A stretch of DNA of 64,000 nt, taken from contig NZ_CP071868.1 in assembly GCF_017569225.1 (NCBI RefSeq), forward strand, positions 2,294,001-2,358,000, read 5' to 3'. Position 1 is the stretch's first letter, and every line of letters begins with the position of its first letter. Below, piece after piece: positions 25,208-33,818 of this stretch. The stretch is from Pengzhenrongella sicca (GTDB lineage: Bacteria > Actinomycetota > Actinomycetes > Actinomycetales > Cellulomonadaceae). The position numbers and the translations under genes were made by a program. The notes under the pieces were generated by a model, which did no database searches, was not told where the DNA came from, and saw nothing but the letters and a program-made list of their open reading frames with translations.

Positions 25208-26752
25208 ATGACTGCCGACCTCGGCGATCGACACCCGCTCGACGACCCGACCCCCGACGCGCTCGCCGCGTCGGGGGCCGAGCCCGTCCCGGCCGACGGC
25301 GCGGAGGAACCGGCGCCCGCGGACATGGCGGTCTTCCTGCGGGTCGCGCGCGAGCTCGCCGAGCTGCCGGCGGAGCACCCCGCCAACCTCGCGGCCCGGC
25401 GCGCGACGTCGTCGCTGTTCAAGGCGGTCAAGAAGGACCGACGCCTGACCAAGCGCGCGGCGATCTCGGCCGCCGACCTCGCCGTCGTCGCCGCGACCGC
25501 GACGGGCAGCCCCGGCCGGATCGACGACGAGACGCAAGGCATCGCGCTGGCCTCGGCCGCGCCGGGCGCCCTCGCGGGCACGCTGCTGCGGGCCCGCGCG
25601 TGCTACATCTGCAAGGAGCTCTACCGCGACGTCGACGCGTTCTACCACCAGCTGTGCCCCGAGTGCGCCGCGTTCCACCACACCAAGCGCGACGCGCGGA
25701 CCGACCTCACGGGTCGCCGCGCGCTGCTGACGGGCGGCCGCGCGAAGATCGGCATGTACATCGCGCTGCGCCTGCTGCGCGACGGCGCCCACACGACGAT
25801 CACGACCCGGTTCCCGCGCGACGCGGCGCGCCGGTTCAGCCAGATGCCCGACTCCGGCGAGTGGCTGCACCGGCTGCGCATCGTCGGGATCGACCTGCGC
25901 GACCCGGCGCAGGTCGTCGCGCTGGCCGACGAGGTCATCGCCGCGGGCCCCCTCGACATCCTCATCAACAACGCCGCGCAGACGGTGCGCCGCTCCCCCG
26001 GCGCCTACTCGCGGCTCGCCGACGCCGAGCTCACCCCGCTCCCGGCGGGCCGGATGCCGGAGCTCATCACCTACGGGCACACGAGCGACGCGCACCCGCG
26101 CGCGCTGGCGGGGTCCGTGTCGGCGCTGTCCGACGCCGTCGCGCAGGTCGAGGCCGCGACCGACGCAGGCGGCGTGGCTGGCCTCGCGCTCACGGCGCAG
26201 GCGGCGACGCTGGCTCGGCTCGTGGCGGGCACCGCGATCGACGCGGGCGGGCTCGTGCCCGACACGCACGCGACGAACAGCTGGGTCGCCACGGTCGACC
26301 AGGTCGACCCGCTGGAGCTGCTCGAGGTCCAGCTGTGCAACCAGACGGCGCCGTTCATCCTGATTAGCCGGCTGCGCGCGGCGATGAAGGCGGCGCCCGC
26401 GCGGCGCAAGTACGTCGTCAACGTGTCCGCGATGGAGGGCGTCTTCTCCCGCGGCTACAAGGGCCCCGGGCACCCGCACACGAACATGTCGAAGGCCGCG
26501 CTCAACATGCTCACCCGGACCAGCGCGGGCGAGCTCGCGGAGGACGGCATCCTGATGACCGCCGTCGACACCGGCTGGATCACCGACGAGCGCCCGCACC
26601 CGACGAAGGTTCGCCTCGCCGAGGAGGGGTTCCACGCCCCGCTCGACCTCGTCGACGGCGCCGCCCGGGTCTACGACCCGATCGTCCGCGGCGAGGCCGG
26701 GGACGACCTGCTCGGCGTCTTCCTCAAGGACTACAAGCCCTCGAACTGGTAA
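25208..26752 (+). CDS. Zinc-finger SDR fusion protein lacking the canonical catalytic Tyr
   Basis: This 514-aa protein joins an N-terminal helical region (1-125), a four-Cys zinc-ribbon-like module (Cys132, Cys135, Cys150, Cys153 in CYICK...CPEC, followed by His157/His158) and a short-chain dehydrogenase fold. The nucleotide loop is TGGRAKIG (from residue 175) and NNAAQ is present. The usual YxxxK active site reads TNMSK: Lys429 is kept but position 425 is Thr. An insertion of about 70 residues follows the NNAA strand. It is convergent with the threonine aldolase/DUF6421 pair. The activity is unknown; enzymatic or regulatory roles are both possible. Confidence 0.8.
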   Translation: MTADLGDRHPLDDPTPDALAASGAEPVPADGAEEPAPADMAVFLRVARELAELPAEHPANLAARRATSSLFKAVKKDRRLTKRAAISAADLAVVAATATGSPGRIDDETQGIALASAAPGALAGTLLRARACYICKELYRDVDAFYHQLCPECAAFHHTKRDARTDLTGRRALLTGGRAKIGMYIALRLLRDGAHTTITTRFPRDAARRFSQMPDSGEWLHRLRIVGIDLRDPAQVVALADEVIAAGPLDILINNAAQTVRRSPGAYSRLADAELTPLPAGRMPELITYGHTSDAHPRALAGSVSALSDAVAQVEAATDAGGVAGLALTAQAATLARLVAGTAIDAGGLVPDTHATNSWVATVDQVDPLELLEVQLCNQTAPFILISRLRAAMKAAPARRKYVVNVSAMEGVFSRGYKGPGHPHTNMSKAALNMLTRTSAGELAEDGILMTAVDTGWITDERPHPTKVRLAEEGFHAPLDLVDGAARVYDPIVRGEAGDDLLGVFLKDYKPSNW

Positions 26753-26816
26753 GCGCCCGAACAAGCCTGCCGGCTGGGCCGGGACCCGGCGGGAGCTCGG
26801 GGTCGGGCCCCCGGGG

Positions 26817-27902
26817 TCAGGCCTTGAGCTCGGCGCGCAGGGCGGCGGCGAACGCGTCGACGTCGGCCTCGGTCGTGTCGAACGCGCACATCCACCGGAC
26901 CTCGCCCGTGGCCTCGTTCCAGTCGTAGAACCGGAACGACGCGCGCAGGCGATCCGCGACGCCGGCAGGCAGGATCGCGAAGACGGCGTTGGACTGCGTC
27001 TGCTGGGTGAGCGTGACGCCGTCGAGGGGCTCGACCGCGGCGCGCAGGCGGGCGGCCATCGCGTTCGCGTGCTGCGCCGAACGCAGCCACAGGTCGCCCT
27101 CGAGCAGCGCGATGAGCTGGGCCGAGACGAACCGCATCTTCGAGGCGAGCTGCATGTCCATCTTGCGCAGGTAGCCCAGTCCCGTCGACGCCTCGGGGGC
27201 GAGCACGACGATGGCCTCCCCGAACAGCAGCCCGTTCTTGGTGCCCCCGAACGAGAGCAGGTCCACCCCGGCGTCCGTCGTGAACGCGCGCAGCGGCAGG
27301 TCGAGGCTCGCGGCGGCGTTCGCGATGCGCGCGCCGTCCATGTGCACGCCCAGCCCCAGCTCGTGCGCGTGGGCGGCCAGCGCCGTGACCTCGGCCACCG
27401 TGTACGCGGTGCCGAGCTCGGTGGTCTGCGTGATCGACACGACCCCGGGCTGCGCGCGGTGCTCGTCGCCCCAGCCCCAGGCCTGCCGGTCGACCAGCTC
27501 GGGCGTGAGCTTGCCGTCGGGGGTCGCGACGGTGAGCAGCTTGAGCCCACCGACGCGCTCGGGCGCGCCGTTCTCGTCCGACTGGATGTGCGCGGTCTCC
27601 GCGCAGATGACCGCGCCCCAACGCGGCAGCATGGACTGCAGCGAGACGACGTTGGCGCCCGTCCCGTTGAACATCGGGAACGCCTGCGCGCGCGGCCCGA
27701 AGTGGGTCGCCATGACCTCCTGCAGCCGCGCGGTGTACACGTCCTCGCCGTAGGCGACCTGGTGCCCGCCGTTGGCGGCGGCGATCGCGGCGAGGATCTC
27801 GGGGTGCACGCCCGCGTAGTTGTCGGAGGCGAAACCGCGGGCGGTGGGGTCGTGGAGGGTGTTCACCGCGACATTCTCGCGCACGCCGGCGGGCGCGCTC
27901 AC
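26817..27902 (-). CDS. Low-specificity L-threonine aldolase family protein
   Basis: This 361-aa PLP enzyme is expected to cleave threonine or other beta-hydroxy amino acids to glycine and an aldehyde. Family motifs are GFASDNYAGVHPEI at the N-terminus, FNGTGANVV, AHIQSDENGAPE, HMDGARIANA and SFGGTKNG with the PLP Lys. GTG at 27902 overlaps the DUF6421 stop by four bases (GTGA) and is chosen; GTG at 27866 (MNTLHDPTARG) is equally plausible from homology. The overlap indicates coupling to DUF6421. Confidence 0.87.
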   Translation of the reverse strand: MSAPAGVRENVAVNTLHDPTARGFASDNYAGVHPEILAAIAAANGGHQVAYGEDVYTARLQEVMATHFGPRAQAFPMFNGTGANVVSLQSMLPRWGAVICAETAHIQSDENGAPERVGGLKLLTVATPDGKLTPELVDRQAWGWGDEHRAQPGVVSITQTTELGTAYTVAEVTALAAHAHELGLGVHMDGARIANAAASLDLPLRAFTTDAGVDLLSFGGTKNGLLFGEAIVVLAPEASTGLGYLRKMDMQLASKMRFVSAQLIALLEGDLWLRSAQHANAMAARLRAAVEPLDGVTLTQQTQSNAVFAILPAGVADRLRASFRFYDWNEATGEVRWMCAFDTTEADVDAFAAALRAELKA

Positions 27903-29842
27903 GCCGTGATCCCCGCGGTCGAGGCCACGACGTCGCCGATCTTGCGGCCGAGCGCCTCGTAGAACATCGACAGCGGGAACTCGTCGGGCAGCACGGCGTC
28001 GGTCAGGCCCTTCGGCGGGCCGTCCAGCGGGAGCCCGTCCGCCCCGCGCGCCCAGGCCGACGCGGGGTGCGGGGTGAGCGTCCCGGACACCAGCGCGTAC
28101 GCGGCGAGCCAGTGCGCGACCTTGGGCCGGTCGATCGAGCGCCAGTAGAGCAGGTCGATCTCGTCGCCGAGGGCGATGACGGCGGCCGGCACGAGCGGCC
28201 AGTCGATCGTCAGTCGGCTGTTCGTCCAGTGCAGCACGTGGTGCTGGTGCAGCCACGCGAACAGCAGCTGCCCGCCGAGGCCGTCGTAGTTGCGCACCCG
28301 CGTGCCGCTCACCGCGAACCGGAAGATCCGGTCGAAGATCACGGCGTACTGCACCAGGCGAGCGTGCGGGACGCCGTCGGCCTCGAGCTTCACCGCCTCG
28401 CGGAAGGCCGTGAGGTCACAGCGCAGCTCCTCGAGCGAGTACAGGAAGAACGGCATCCGCTGCTTGATCATGAACGGGTCGAACGGCAGGTCCCCGCGCA
28501 TGTGCGTGCGGTCGTGGATGAGGTCCCACAGCACGAACGTCTCCTGCGCGAGCGTCTGGTCGCTCAGGAGGCGGTCGGCGTCCGGCGGCAGCGCCAGGCG
28601 CGTGATCGCGGCCGCGGACCGCACGACCCGCCGGAACCGCGCGGCCTCCCGGTCCGCGAAGATCGCCCCCCAGGTGAACCGCGGGACCTCGCGCATCGCG
28701 ACCGTCTCGGGGAAGAGCACCGCAGAGTTGGTGTCGTAGCCGGACGTGAAGTCGAGGAACGTGATCGGCACGAACATCGGGTTCGAGTAGGCGGAGGCCT
28801 CCAGGCCGGCGACGAACTCGGGCCACAGCACGCGCAGCAGCACGGCCTCGACCTTGCGGTCCGTGCTGCCGTTCTGGGTGTACATCGGGAAGATGACGAG
28901 GTGCACGAGCCCGTCGGTGCGGGCGAGCTCGGGGTGGAAGGCCTCGAGCGCGTCGAGGAAGTCGGGCATCGCGAACCCCCCGTCGCTCCAGCGGCCGAAG
29001 TCCTTGACCAGCGCCGCGAGGTAGTCGGCGTCGGTCGGCAGGTGCGGGGCCAGCTCGGCCGTCGCCGCGCAGATGACCTCGACCAGGTCCCGGGCCTGCG
29101 GGTGGTGGCGCGGGTCAGGGACGGATCCGTCCTGGGCCTGCAGCGGCTGCAGGGCGGTGACGGCCTCCTTCAGGCGGAGCCAGGCGGGATCGGAGGCGAG
29201 GCCTGCCTGCGCGGCGCCGGCCCGGTCGCCCGCGGCCCGACCGGTGGCCGCGGTCGGCCGGGCGGACCACACCACGACGTTGAGCAGCAGCGCCGCCGCG
29301 GTCTCGGCGGCCCGCAGGTCGCCGCCCGCGGCGCCGGCCGTGAGGTCGAGCCCGAGCGCGACGACCCGGCCGACGCCGGCGTCACCCGTCCGATCGCGCA
29401 GCGCCCCGACGACGGCGCCGGGCTGCCCCGCGCGCCCGACCAGGCGCAGCGCGGCCGTCGCGGGCTCGCGCACGGTGAGCGTCGCGACCACGGGCAGGGC
29501 GGGCGCCGTCGTCCACGCCAGCAGGTCGGGCGCGCCGGACGGCGCGGTGGCCGGGTCGACCGCCGCGACCTCGAGCGACCGCGGCGCCCCATCGGTCGCC
29601 GTGGCGACGATCCCGCAGCTCACGAGCAGCTCGGCCGCGACGGGCTCGGCCCCGAGCAGGACGACGACGCCGGCCCCGTCCCGTCGCGCCGCGCTCTCGT
29701 CGGCACCGGCGACCGCCACGACGACGTCGACGGCCGCCGGGTCGGGCAGCGCCGCGACGCCGTGCGCGAGCAGGTGCGCGCGCAGCGCGGGGGCGCGTTC
29801 GAGCAGGACGTCGGGCAGGTACACCGTCGGGAAGCCGGTCAT
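27899..29842 (-). CDS. DUF6421 family protein
   Basis: This 647-aa protein matches, from memory, the actinobacterial DUF6421 family. Residues 1-210 are variable and Ala/Val-rich. The conserved part (about 215-647) includes FPMYTQNGS, FTWGAIFADREAARFRRV, WDLIHDRTHMRGDLPFDPFM (His443 and His447, a possible metal site), SLEELRCDLTAFREA, VRNYDGLGGQLLFAWLHQH and the C-terminal FPLSMFYEALGRKIGD. Its biochemical role is unknown. ATG at 29842 has GAGGA seven bases upstream. An inverted repeat lies 102-119 bases upstream of the start. Confidence 0.8.
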   Translation of the reverse strand: MTGFPTVYLPDVLLERAPALRAHLLAHGVAALPDPAAVDVVVAVAGADESAARRDGAGVVVLLGAEPVAAELLVSCGIVATATDGAPRSLEVAAVDPATAPSGAPDLLAWTTAPALPVVATLTVREPATAALRLVGRAGQPGAVVGALRDRTGDAGVGRVVALGLDLTAGAAGGDLRAAETAAALLLNVVVWSARPTAATGRAAGDRAGAAQAGLASDPAWLRLKEAVTALQPLQAQDGSVPDPRHHPQARDLVEVICAATAELAPHLPTDADYLAALVKDFGRWSDGGFAMPDFLDALEAFHPELARTDGLVHLVIFPMYTQNGSTDRKVEAVLLRVLWPEFVAGLEASAYSNPMFVPITFLDFTSGYDTNSAVLFPETVAMREVPRFTWGAIFADREAARFRRVVRSAAAITRLALPPDADRLLSDQTLAQETFVLWDLIHDRTHMRGDLPFDPFMIKQRMPFFLYSLEELRCDLTAFREAVKLEADGVPHARLVQYAVIFDRIFRFAVSGTRVRNYDGLGGQLLFAWLHQHHVLHWTNSRLTIDWPLVPAAVIALGDEIDLLYWRSIDRPKVAHWLAAYALVSGTLTPHPASAWARGADGLPLDGPPKGLTDAVLPDEFPLSMFYEALGRKIGDVVASTAGITA

Positions 29843-29943
29843 CGAAGAGTCCTCGCAGCCGTGTCGGGGTGGGGCAGCCGCCGGCGTCGATGGCGGCGCG
29901 CGGGCCCGGTCGGGGCCCGGCGACGGCGGGACGCGCGGTGTTA

Positions 29944-29961
29944 CCGAACGGTACGGTTCGG
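29944..29961. promoter_or_regulatory. Operator-like inverted repeat upstream of the DUF6421 gene
   Basis: CCGAAC (29944-29949) and GTTCGG (29956-29961) are exact inverse repeats with a 6-base centre containing GGTACG. The layout resembles TetR-family operators. It lies in the 272-base gap between the divergent DUF6421 and peptidase genes, which holds no other gene. Confidence 0.4.
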
Positions 29962-30114
29962 CCCAGGCCCGGTCAACGGCCCTGCCGCGGGGCGGCGCCG
30001 CGCGCGTTCCGCTCACAGCGGACCCACATCGGCCGATAGGCACGGCGAACCCGATCGAGCCCCGGCGGGTCGACCCTCGCGCTCTCCAGCGCACCAGCCG
30101 GAACAGGACCCCCC

Positions 30115-30687
30115 GTGGACGGCATCGCCGCGATCAGCACCCGCATCACGCAGATCCAGACCGCCCTCGCGTCGTTCACCCCGCGCACGGCGACGGCGAC
30201 CGCCGGAACGGCGGCGGCGGCGTTCGCGTCGGCGCTCGCGTCCGAGGTCGCGATCGGCGCCGCCACCCCCGCCGCGTCCGGAGCGCTCACGGCCGACGGC
30301 GCGCCGGCCGAGCTCGCGGCCTACGGCAACGGGCAGATCCCGGCCGCGGCCCTCGACGAGATCGGGTCGACGGGGCACCGGCTGTGGGCGCCGGCGAGCG
30401 GGGCCTTCGAGCGGCTCTCGGCTGCGGCCGCTGCCGACGGCGTCGCGATCACGATCACCGACTCCTACCGCTCGTACGCGAGCCAGGTCGACGTCGCCGA
30501 CCGGAAGGGGCTGTACTCGAACGGCGGGCTCGCCGCCGTGCCAGGAACCTCCGACCACGGCTGGGGCCGGAGCCTCGACCTCGGCCTCGACGCGAGCGCG
30601 CTCGCCTGGATGCGCGAGAACGCGGCCCGGTACGGGTTCGCCGAGGACACCCCGCGCGAGACGTGGCACTGGACGTACTCGTCCTGA
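30115..30687 (+). CDS. M15 (VanY-type) D-Ala-D-Ala carboxypeptidase-like protein
   Basis: This 190-aa protein carries an M15B domain over residues 70-190. The zinc-binding motif is SDHGWGRSLDLG (HxxxxxxD) and the terminal ETWHWTY contains the catalytic Glu and third zinc ligand His. It should trim peptidoglycan stem peptides. It has no signal peptide. The N-terminus DGIAAISTRITQIQTAL resembles the leader of peptidoglycan enzymes found in actinobacterial flagellar operons, but no flagellar gene is in view. GTG 30115 is the only start that includes this segment. Confidence 0.82.
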   Translation: MDGIAAISTRITQIQTALASFTPRTATATAGTAAAAFASALASEVAIGAATPAASGALTADGAPAELAAYGNGQIPAAALDEIGSTGHRLWAPASGAFERLSAAAAADGVAITITDSYRSYASQVDVADRKGLYSNGGLAAVPGTSDHGWGRSLDLGLDASALAWMRENAARYGFAEDTPRETWHWTYSS

Positions 30688-30749
30688 CGCGCGATGCGGG
30701 GCCGCGGGGCCGCGTGCGGCAAGATGGCGGCGTCGTCGAGCGAACGGAG

Positions 30750-30785
30750 CAGGGCGTGGGTCAGGGCGTGGGTCAGGGCGTGGGT
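30750..30785 (+). repeat. Three tandem 12-bp repeats at the start of the following gene
   Basis: The unit CAGGGCGTGGGT occurs three times exactly (30750-30761, 30762-30773, 30774-30785). Each copy contains an in-frame GTG and encodes Gln-Gly-Val-Gly. GGAG lies six bases before the first GTG. Because the unit is a multiple of three, slippage changes length and start choice without shifting the frame. Confidence 0.8.
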
Positions 30786-31223
30786 GAGATCGAGCCGGTG
30801 AGCGCGCGGATCCGTCGCGTCGGGGCGCGCGTGCGCGCCGAGCACCACACGGCCGGGGTCGTCCGCACGCTCCCCGGCGCGGTGAACGAGCTCGACTGCG
30901 CGTGCGGCGTCACGCTCACGAACGGGCCTGGCTGGTCCCTCGACGAGCACCTGCGGATGCACCGCGCCGAGGTCAAGTACGAGGCGTTGCTCGCCGTCGC
31001 CCATCCCGACATGCCGCTCGTGCGCCGGTCGGTGCGGTCCCGGGGCGCGACCGCGATGGACGCCCTGCTCGCCGGCCAGGTCGGGGGCGCCACCGACGCC
31101 CTGGCGTTCGCCGACGACGCCGAGCGGGCGCGGCTGGACGCGGCCGCCCAAACGCTGCTCGCCCTGCTCGACGACGAGCGGGAGCCCGGCCGGCCCACCA
31201 CGGAGCCCGATCGCGCGAGCTGA
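30756..31223 (+). CDS. Hypothetical protein with CxC...HxxxH motif
   Basis: I do not recognise this 155-aa protein. It starts with a Gly/Val/Gln repeat. It then has a small putative zinc-binding segment, CACGVTLTNGPGWSLDEHLR, where Cys-Ala-Cys is followed by two His four residues apart (HLRMH). The rest is mostly helical and Ala-rich (LDAAAQTLLALLDDER). GTG at 30756 has GGAG six bases upstream; GTG at 30798 would remove the repeat. The cupin gene follows 44 bases later on the same strand. Confidence 0.5.
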   Translation: MGQGVGQGVGEIEPVSARIRRVGARVRAEHHTAGVVRTLPGAVNELDCACGVTLTNGPGWSLDEHLRMHRAEVKYEALLAVAHPDMPLVRRSVRSRGATAMDALLAGQVGGATDALAFADDAERARLDAAAQTLLALLDDEREPGRPTTEPDRAS

Positions 31224-31267
31224 TCGATCGGGCGCCGCGAGGCGCCGCCCCCCTCGAAGGAGTCACC

Positions 31268-31594
31268 GTGCTCGAACTGCCCGCCCTGGCCGACACCTAC
31301 CTCGCCGCCGCCCGCGCGTCCGACCGCGGCCGCAGCGCCGAGGTCGTGGTGCACGACGGTGAGCTGCGCCAGACGATCATCGCGCTCACCGCGGGCAGCG
31401 AGCTGCGCGAGCACAACGCCCCGCCGGCGGCGTCGCTGCAGGTGCTGCGCGGCCGCGTGCGCGTGACTGACGAGAAGAGCGGCGTCGAGGTGCCGGCCGG
31501 CGGGCTGTACCTGCTGACGCACCACCGGCACGCCGTGGTCGCGCTCACCGACGCGGTCTTCCTGCTGACCACCGTGACGAGCGTGCCGAGCTAG
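31268..31594 (+). CDS. Small cupin-domain protein
   Basis: A 108-aa single-domain cupin: LTAGSELREHNAPPAASLQVLRGRVRV forms the first motif and VPAGGLYLLTHHRHAVVAL the second. Metal-binding His residues are partly present (EHN, HHRHAV). No substrate can be proposed. GTG at 31268 is preceded by AAGGAG at six bases. The frame upstream is open but overlaps the previous gene. Confidence 0.8.
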   Translation: MLELPALADTYLAAARASDRGRSAEVVVHDGELRQTIIALTAGSELREHNAPPAASLQVLRGRVRVTDEKSGVEVPAGGLYLLTHHRHAVVALTDAVFLLTTVTSVPS

Positions 31595-31634
31595 CGCGCA
31601 GGCGCGATCGCCGCGGCGCACCCATGATGGTCGG

Positions 31635-32735
31635 GTGCCGCACCCGACCTCGTCCGACGACGACCGCCTCCATCGCTCTGCCCGTTTCGAGGACGTGGTC
31701 AACCGCCGCGTCGCCCACTGGCTCTGGGCGCGAGGCTGGCGCACCCGGATCGAGCCGTTCACGGGCTACGGTGCGCCCGGCTGGGTGCGGGTGCTGGCCC
31801 GCGTCGTGCTCTCGCCGCCGCCCCCGCCCGGCGCGGCACAGACCCCGGCGCTCGCCCCCCACGACGAGCCGCACCGCAGCGTCCGCGGCTGGCGCAGCCT
31901 CGCGACCGCCCAGGTCAAGGGCGCGATCGTCGAGGTGCGGGCGGGCGCGAGCGTGCACCGGGTCACCTCCGACCGGGGCGGCTACGTCGACGCCGTCGTG
32001 GCGTCGGACCTCGCGCCGGGCTGGCACGACATCCAGCTGACGGTCGCGACCGGAAGCGTGACCGCGCGGGTGTTCGTGGTCGATCCGCAGGTGCGCGCGG
32101 GCCTGGTCAGCGACATCGACGACACCGTCATGGTCACCTGGGCGCCCCGGCTGCTGCTGGCGATCTGGAACACGCTCGTGCTGCACGAGCACGCCCGCCG
32201 CCCCGTGCCGGGGATGTCGCGGCTGTACCAGCAGCTCTTGCGCGAGGACCCGCGCGTGCCGGTGCTGTACCTGTCCACCGGCGCCTGGAACGCCGCACCG
32301 GCGCTGCAGCGCTTCCTGCGCCGGACCGGGTACCCCGCCGGGCCGATGCTGCTCACGGACTGGGGCCCGACGAACACGGGGTGGTTCCGCCGCGGCGCCG
32401 ACCACAAGCGCGCGAGCCTGCGCCGCCTCGTCGCCGAGTTCCCCGACATCCGGTGGCTGCTCGTCGGCGACGACGGCCAGCGCGACCCCGAGATCTACGC
32501 CGAACTCGCCGCCGAGCGGCCCGACCTCGTGCGCGCCGTCGCGATCCGCCGGCTCAGCGGCGCCGAGCAGACCCTCGCGCGCGGCGCGCCGGTTCCGTCG
32601 CCGGACGCCTCGGACGCCCGGTCCCGGGTGACCGCCGCGGGCGTGCCCTTCGCCTCCGGGCCCGACGGAGAGCACCTCGGCCGCGAGCTGCGCGCCGCGG
32701 GGGTCGACCTGAGCTCGCCCGATCCGACCGACTGA
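31635..32735 (+). CDS. App1-type phosphatase (DUF2183)
   Basis: This 366-aa protein has the conserved catalytic domain of yeast App1, a phosphatidate phosphatase: the DIDDTVMVT haloacid-dehalogenase-like motif (nucleophile Asp), LYLSTGAWN, TGWFRRGADHKRASL and LVGDDGQRDPEIY. A beta-rich N-terminal part (residues 40-150) precedes it. Bacterial members are uncharacterised but probably hydrolyse phosphate from lipids or related molecules. The start is GTG; no signal peptide is seen. It is convergent with the epimerase gene, 12 bases apart. Confidence 0.87.
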   Translation: MPHPTSSDDDRLHRSARFEDVVNRRVAHWLWARGWRTRIEPFTGYGAPGWVRVLARVVLSPPPPPGAAQTPALAPHDEPHRSVRGWRSLATAQVKGAIVEVRAGASVHRVTSDRGGYVDAVVASDLAPGWHDIQLTVATGSVTARVFVVDPQVRAGLVSDIDDTVMVTWAPRLLLAIWNTLVLHEHARRPVPGMSRLYQQLLREDPRVPVLYLSTGAWNAAPALQRFLRRTGYPAGPMLLTDWGPTNTGWFRRGADHKRASLRRLVAEFPDIRWLLVGDDGQRDPEIYAELAAERPDLVRAVAIRRLSGAEQTLARGAPVPSPDASDARSRVTAAGVPFASGPDGEHLGRELRAAGVDLSSPDPTD

Positions 32736-32747
32736 CCGCGGCCGACC

Positions 32748-33818
32748 TCAGCCGGCGTCCGGGTGGACGCCGCGGCGGGGGCGCAGCGGCGGGCTCGAGG
32801 TGCCGCAGCCCGCCGCGATGCCGGCCACGAGCTCCGCGACGGCCTCGGCACTCGTGCGGCGGGGCCGCCAACCGAGCAGCTCCCGCGCCCGCGCGCAGTC
32901 GAGCACGGGAACCCCCGCGGCCAGGTCGAGCCAGCCCGGGCTCACGGGCAGCACGCGCGCGTGCCAGGCGCCCGAGACCGCCGCGCGGACCAGGGCGAAC
33001 GGCAGGTCGCGGTGGCGCCCGCCCGCGACGATCGCGGCGACGTCACCCGCGTGGAGCACGTCGTCGGCCGCAACGTTGAACGGGCCGCGCTGGCGGCGCA
33101 CGATGACCTCGCGGTACGCCGCCGCGAGGTCGTCCGCGTGCACGGCCTGCACCCGCAGCCCGGCGGGCCACGGCAGGACGCGGAGCTCGGTGAGCCCGCG
33201 CGCGGGCAGGAGCGGCCCCAGGACGGTGCGGGTCAGCTGCCTGCCGGCGACCCGTTGCACCACGAGCGCCGACCGCATCCGCGCGATCGTGAGCTCCGGG
33301 TGCCGCTCCTCGGTCTCGTCGAGCAGTCGCTCGACCGCGACCTTGTCGGCGCTGTGCGCCGAGCCGCGCACCCCGCCGGTCGGCCACCGCTCGGGCCGCG
33401 GCGTGTCGTCGGGCGACGGCGAGTACGCGCCGACGGACGACGCGACCACGAGCTGGGGCACGCCCGCCCGCAGCGCCGCGGCCACGACGCGCCGCGCGCC
33501 GAGCACGTTTGTCCGGCGCTGCGCGGCGCGGTTGTGGCTCGGCACGACGGCCCACGCGGCGTGCACGACGGCGTCCGCGCCCGCCATCGCGCGGGCCAGC
33601 AGCTCGATCGCGCGATCGTCCGGTCCGGGGGCGGCGATGTCGCAGCGCAGCCAGGAGGCGGCGTCGTACGGCGCGGGCAGGGTGCGCGCCGCGACGACCT
33701 CGGGCGCCGGCGGGCGGCGGGCGAGGCCGACGACCGAGGTGATGGTCGGGTCGGCCGCGAAGGCGCGCAGCAGCGCCGTGCCAACGTTCCCGCTCGCGCC
33801 GACGACGGCGACCCTCAT
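32748..33818 (-). CDS. NAD-dependent epimerase/dehydratase family protein
   Basis: This 356-aa extended SDR has the nucleotide-binding start MRVAVVGASGNVGTAL, HAAWAVVPSHN and VASSVGAYSP. The usual YxxxK becomes SADKVAVE, with Ser in place of Tyr, so classical epimerase chemistry is doubtful. A C-terminal substrate domain (about 200-340) follows. The ATG overlaps the PHP-domain gene stop (ATGA), implying a two-gene unit. Substrate is unknown; a sugar-nucleotide or a reductase role is possible. Confidence 0.82.
   Translation of the reverse strand: MRVAVVGASGNVGTALLRAFAADPTITSVVGLARRPPAPEVVAARTLPAPYDAASWLRCDIAAPGPDDRAIELLARAMAGADAVVHAAWAVVPSHNRAAQRRTNVLGARRVVAAALRAGVPQLVVASSVGAYSPSPDDTPRPERWPTGGVRGSAHSADKVAVERLLDETEERHPELTIARMRSALVVQRVAGRQLTRTVLGPLLPARGLTELRVLPWPAGLRVQAVHADDLAAAYREVIVRRQRGPFNVAADDVLHAGDVAAIVAGGRHRDLPFALVRAAVSGAWHARVLPVSPGWLDLAAGVPVLDCARARELLGWRPRRTSAEAVAELVAGIAAGCGTSSPPLRPRRGVHPDAG

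Noticed and set aside
23213-27550. 1445-residue minus-strand frame
   Set aside because: Spans the DEAD-box and SDR genes in antisense and has no domain; a shadow of codon bias.
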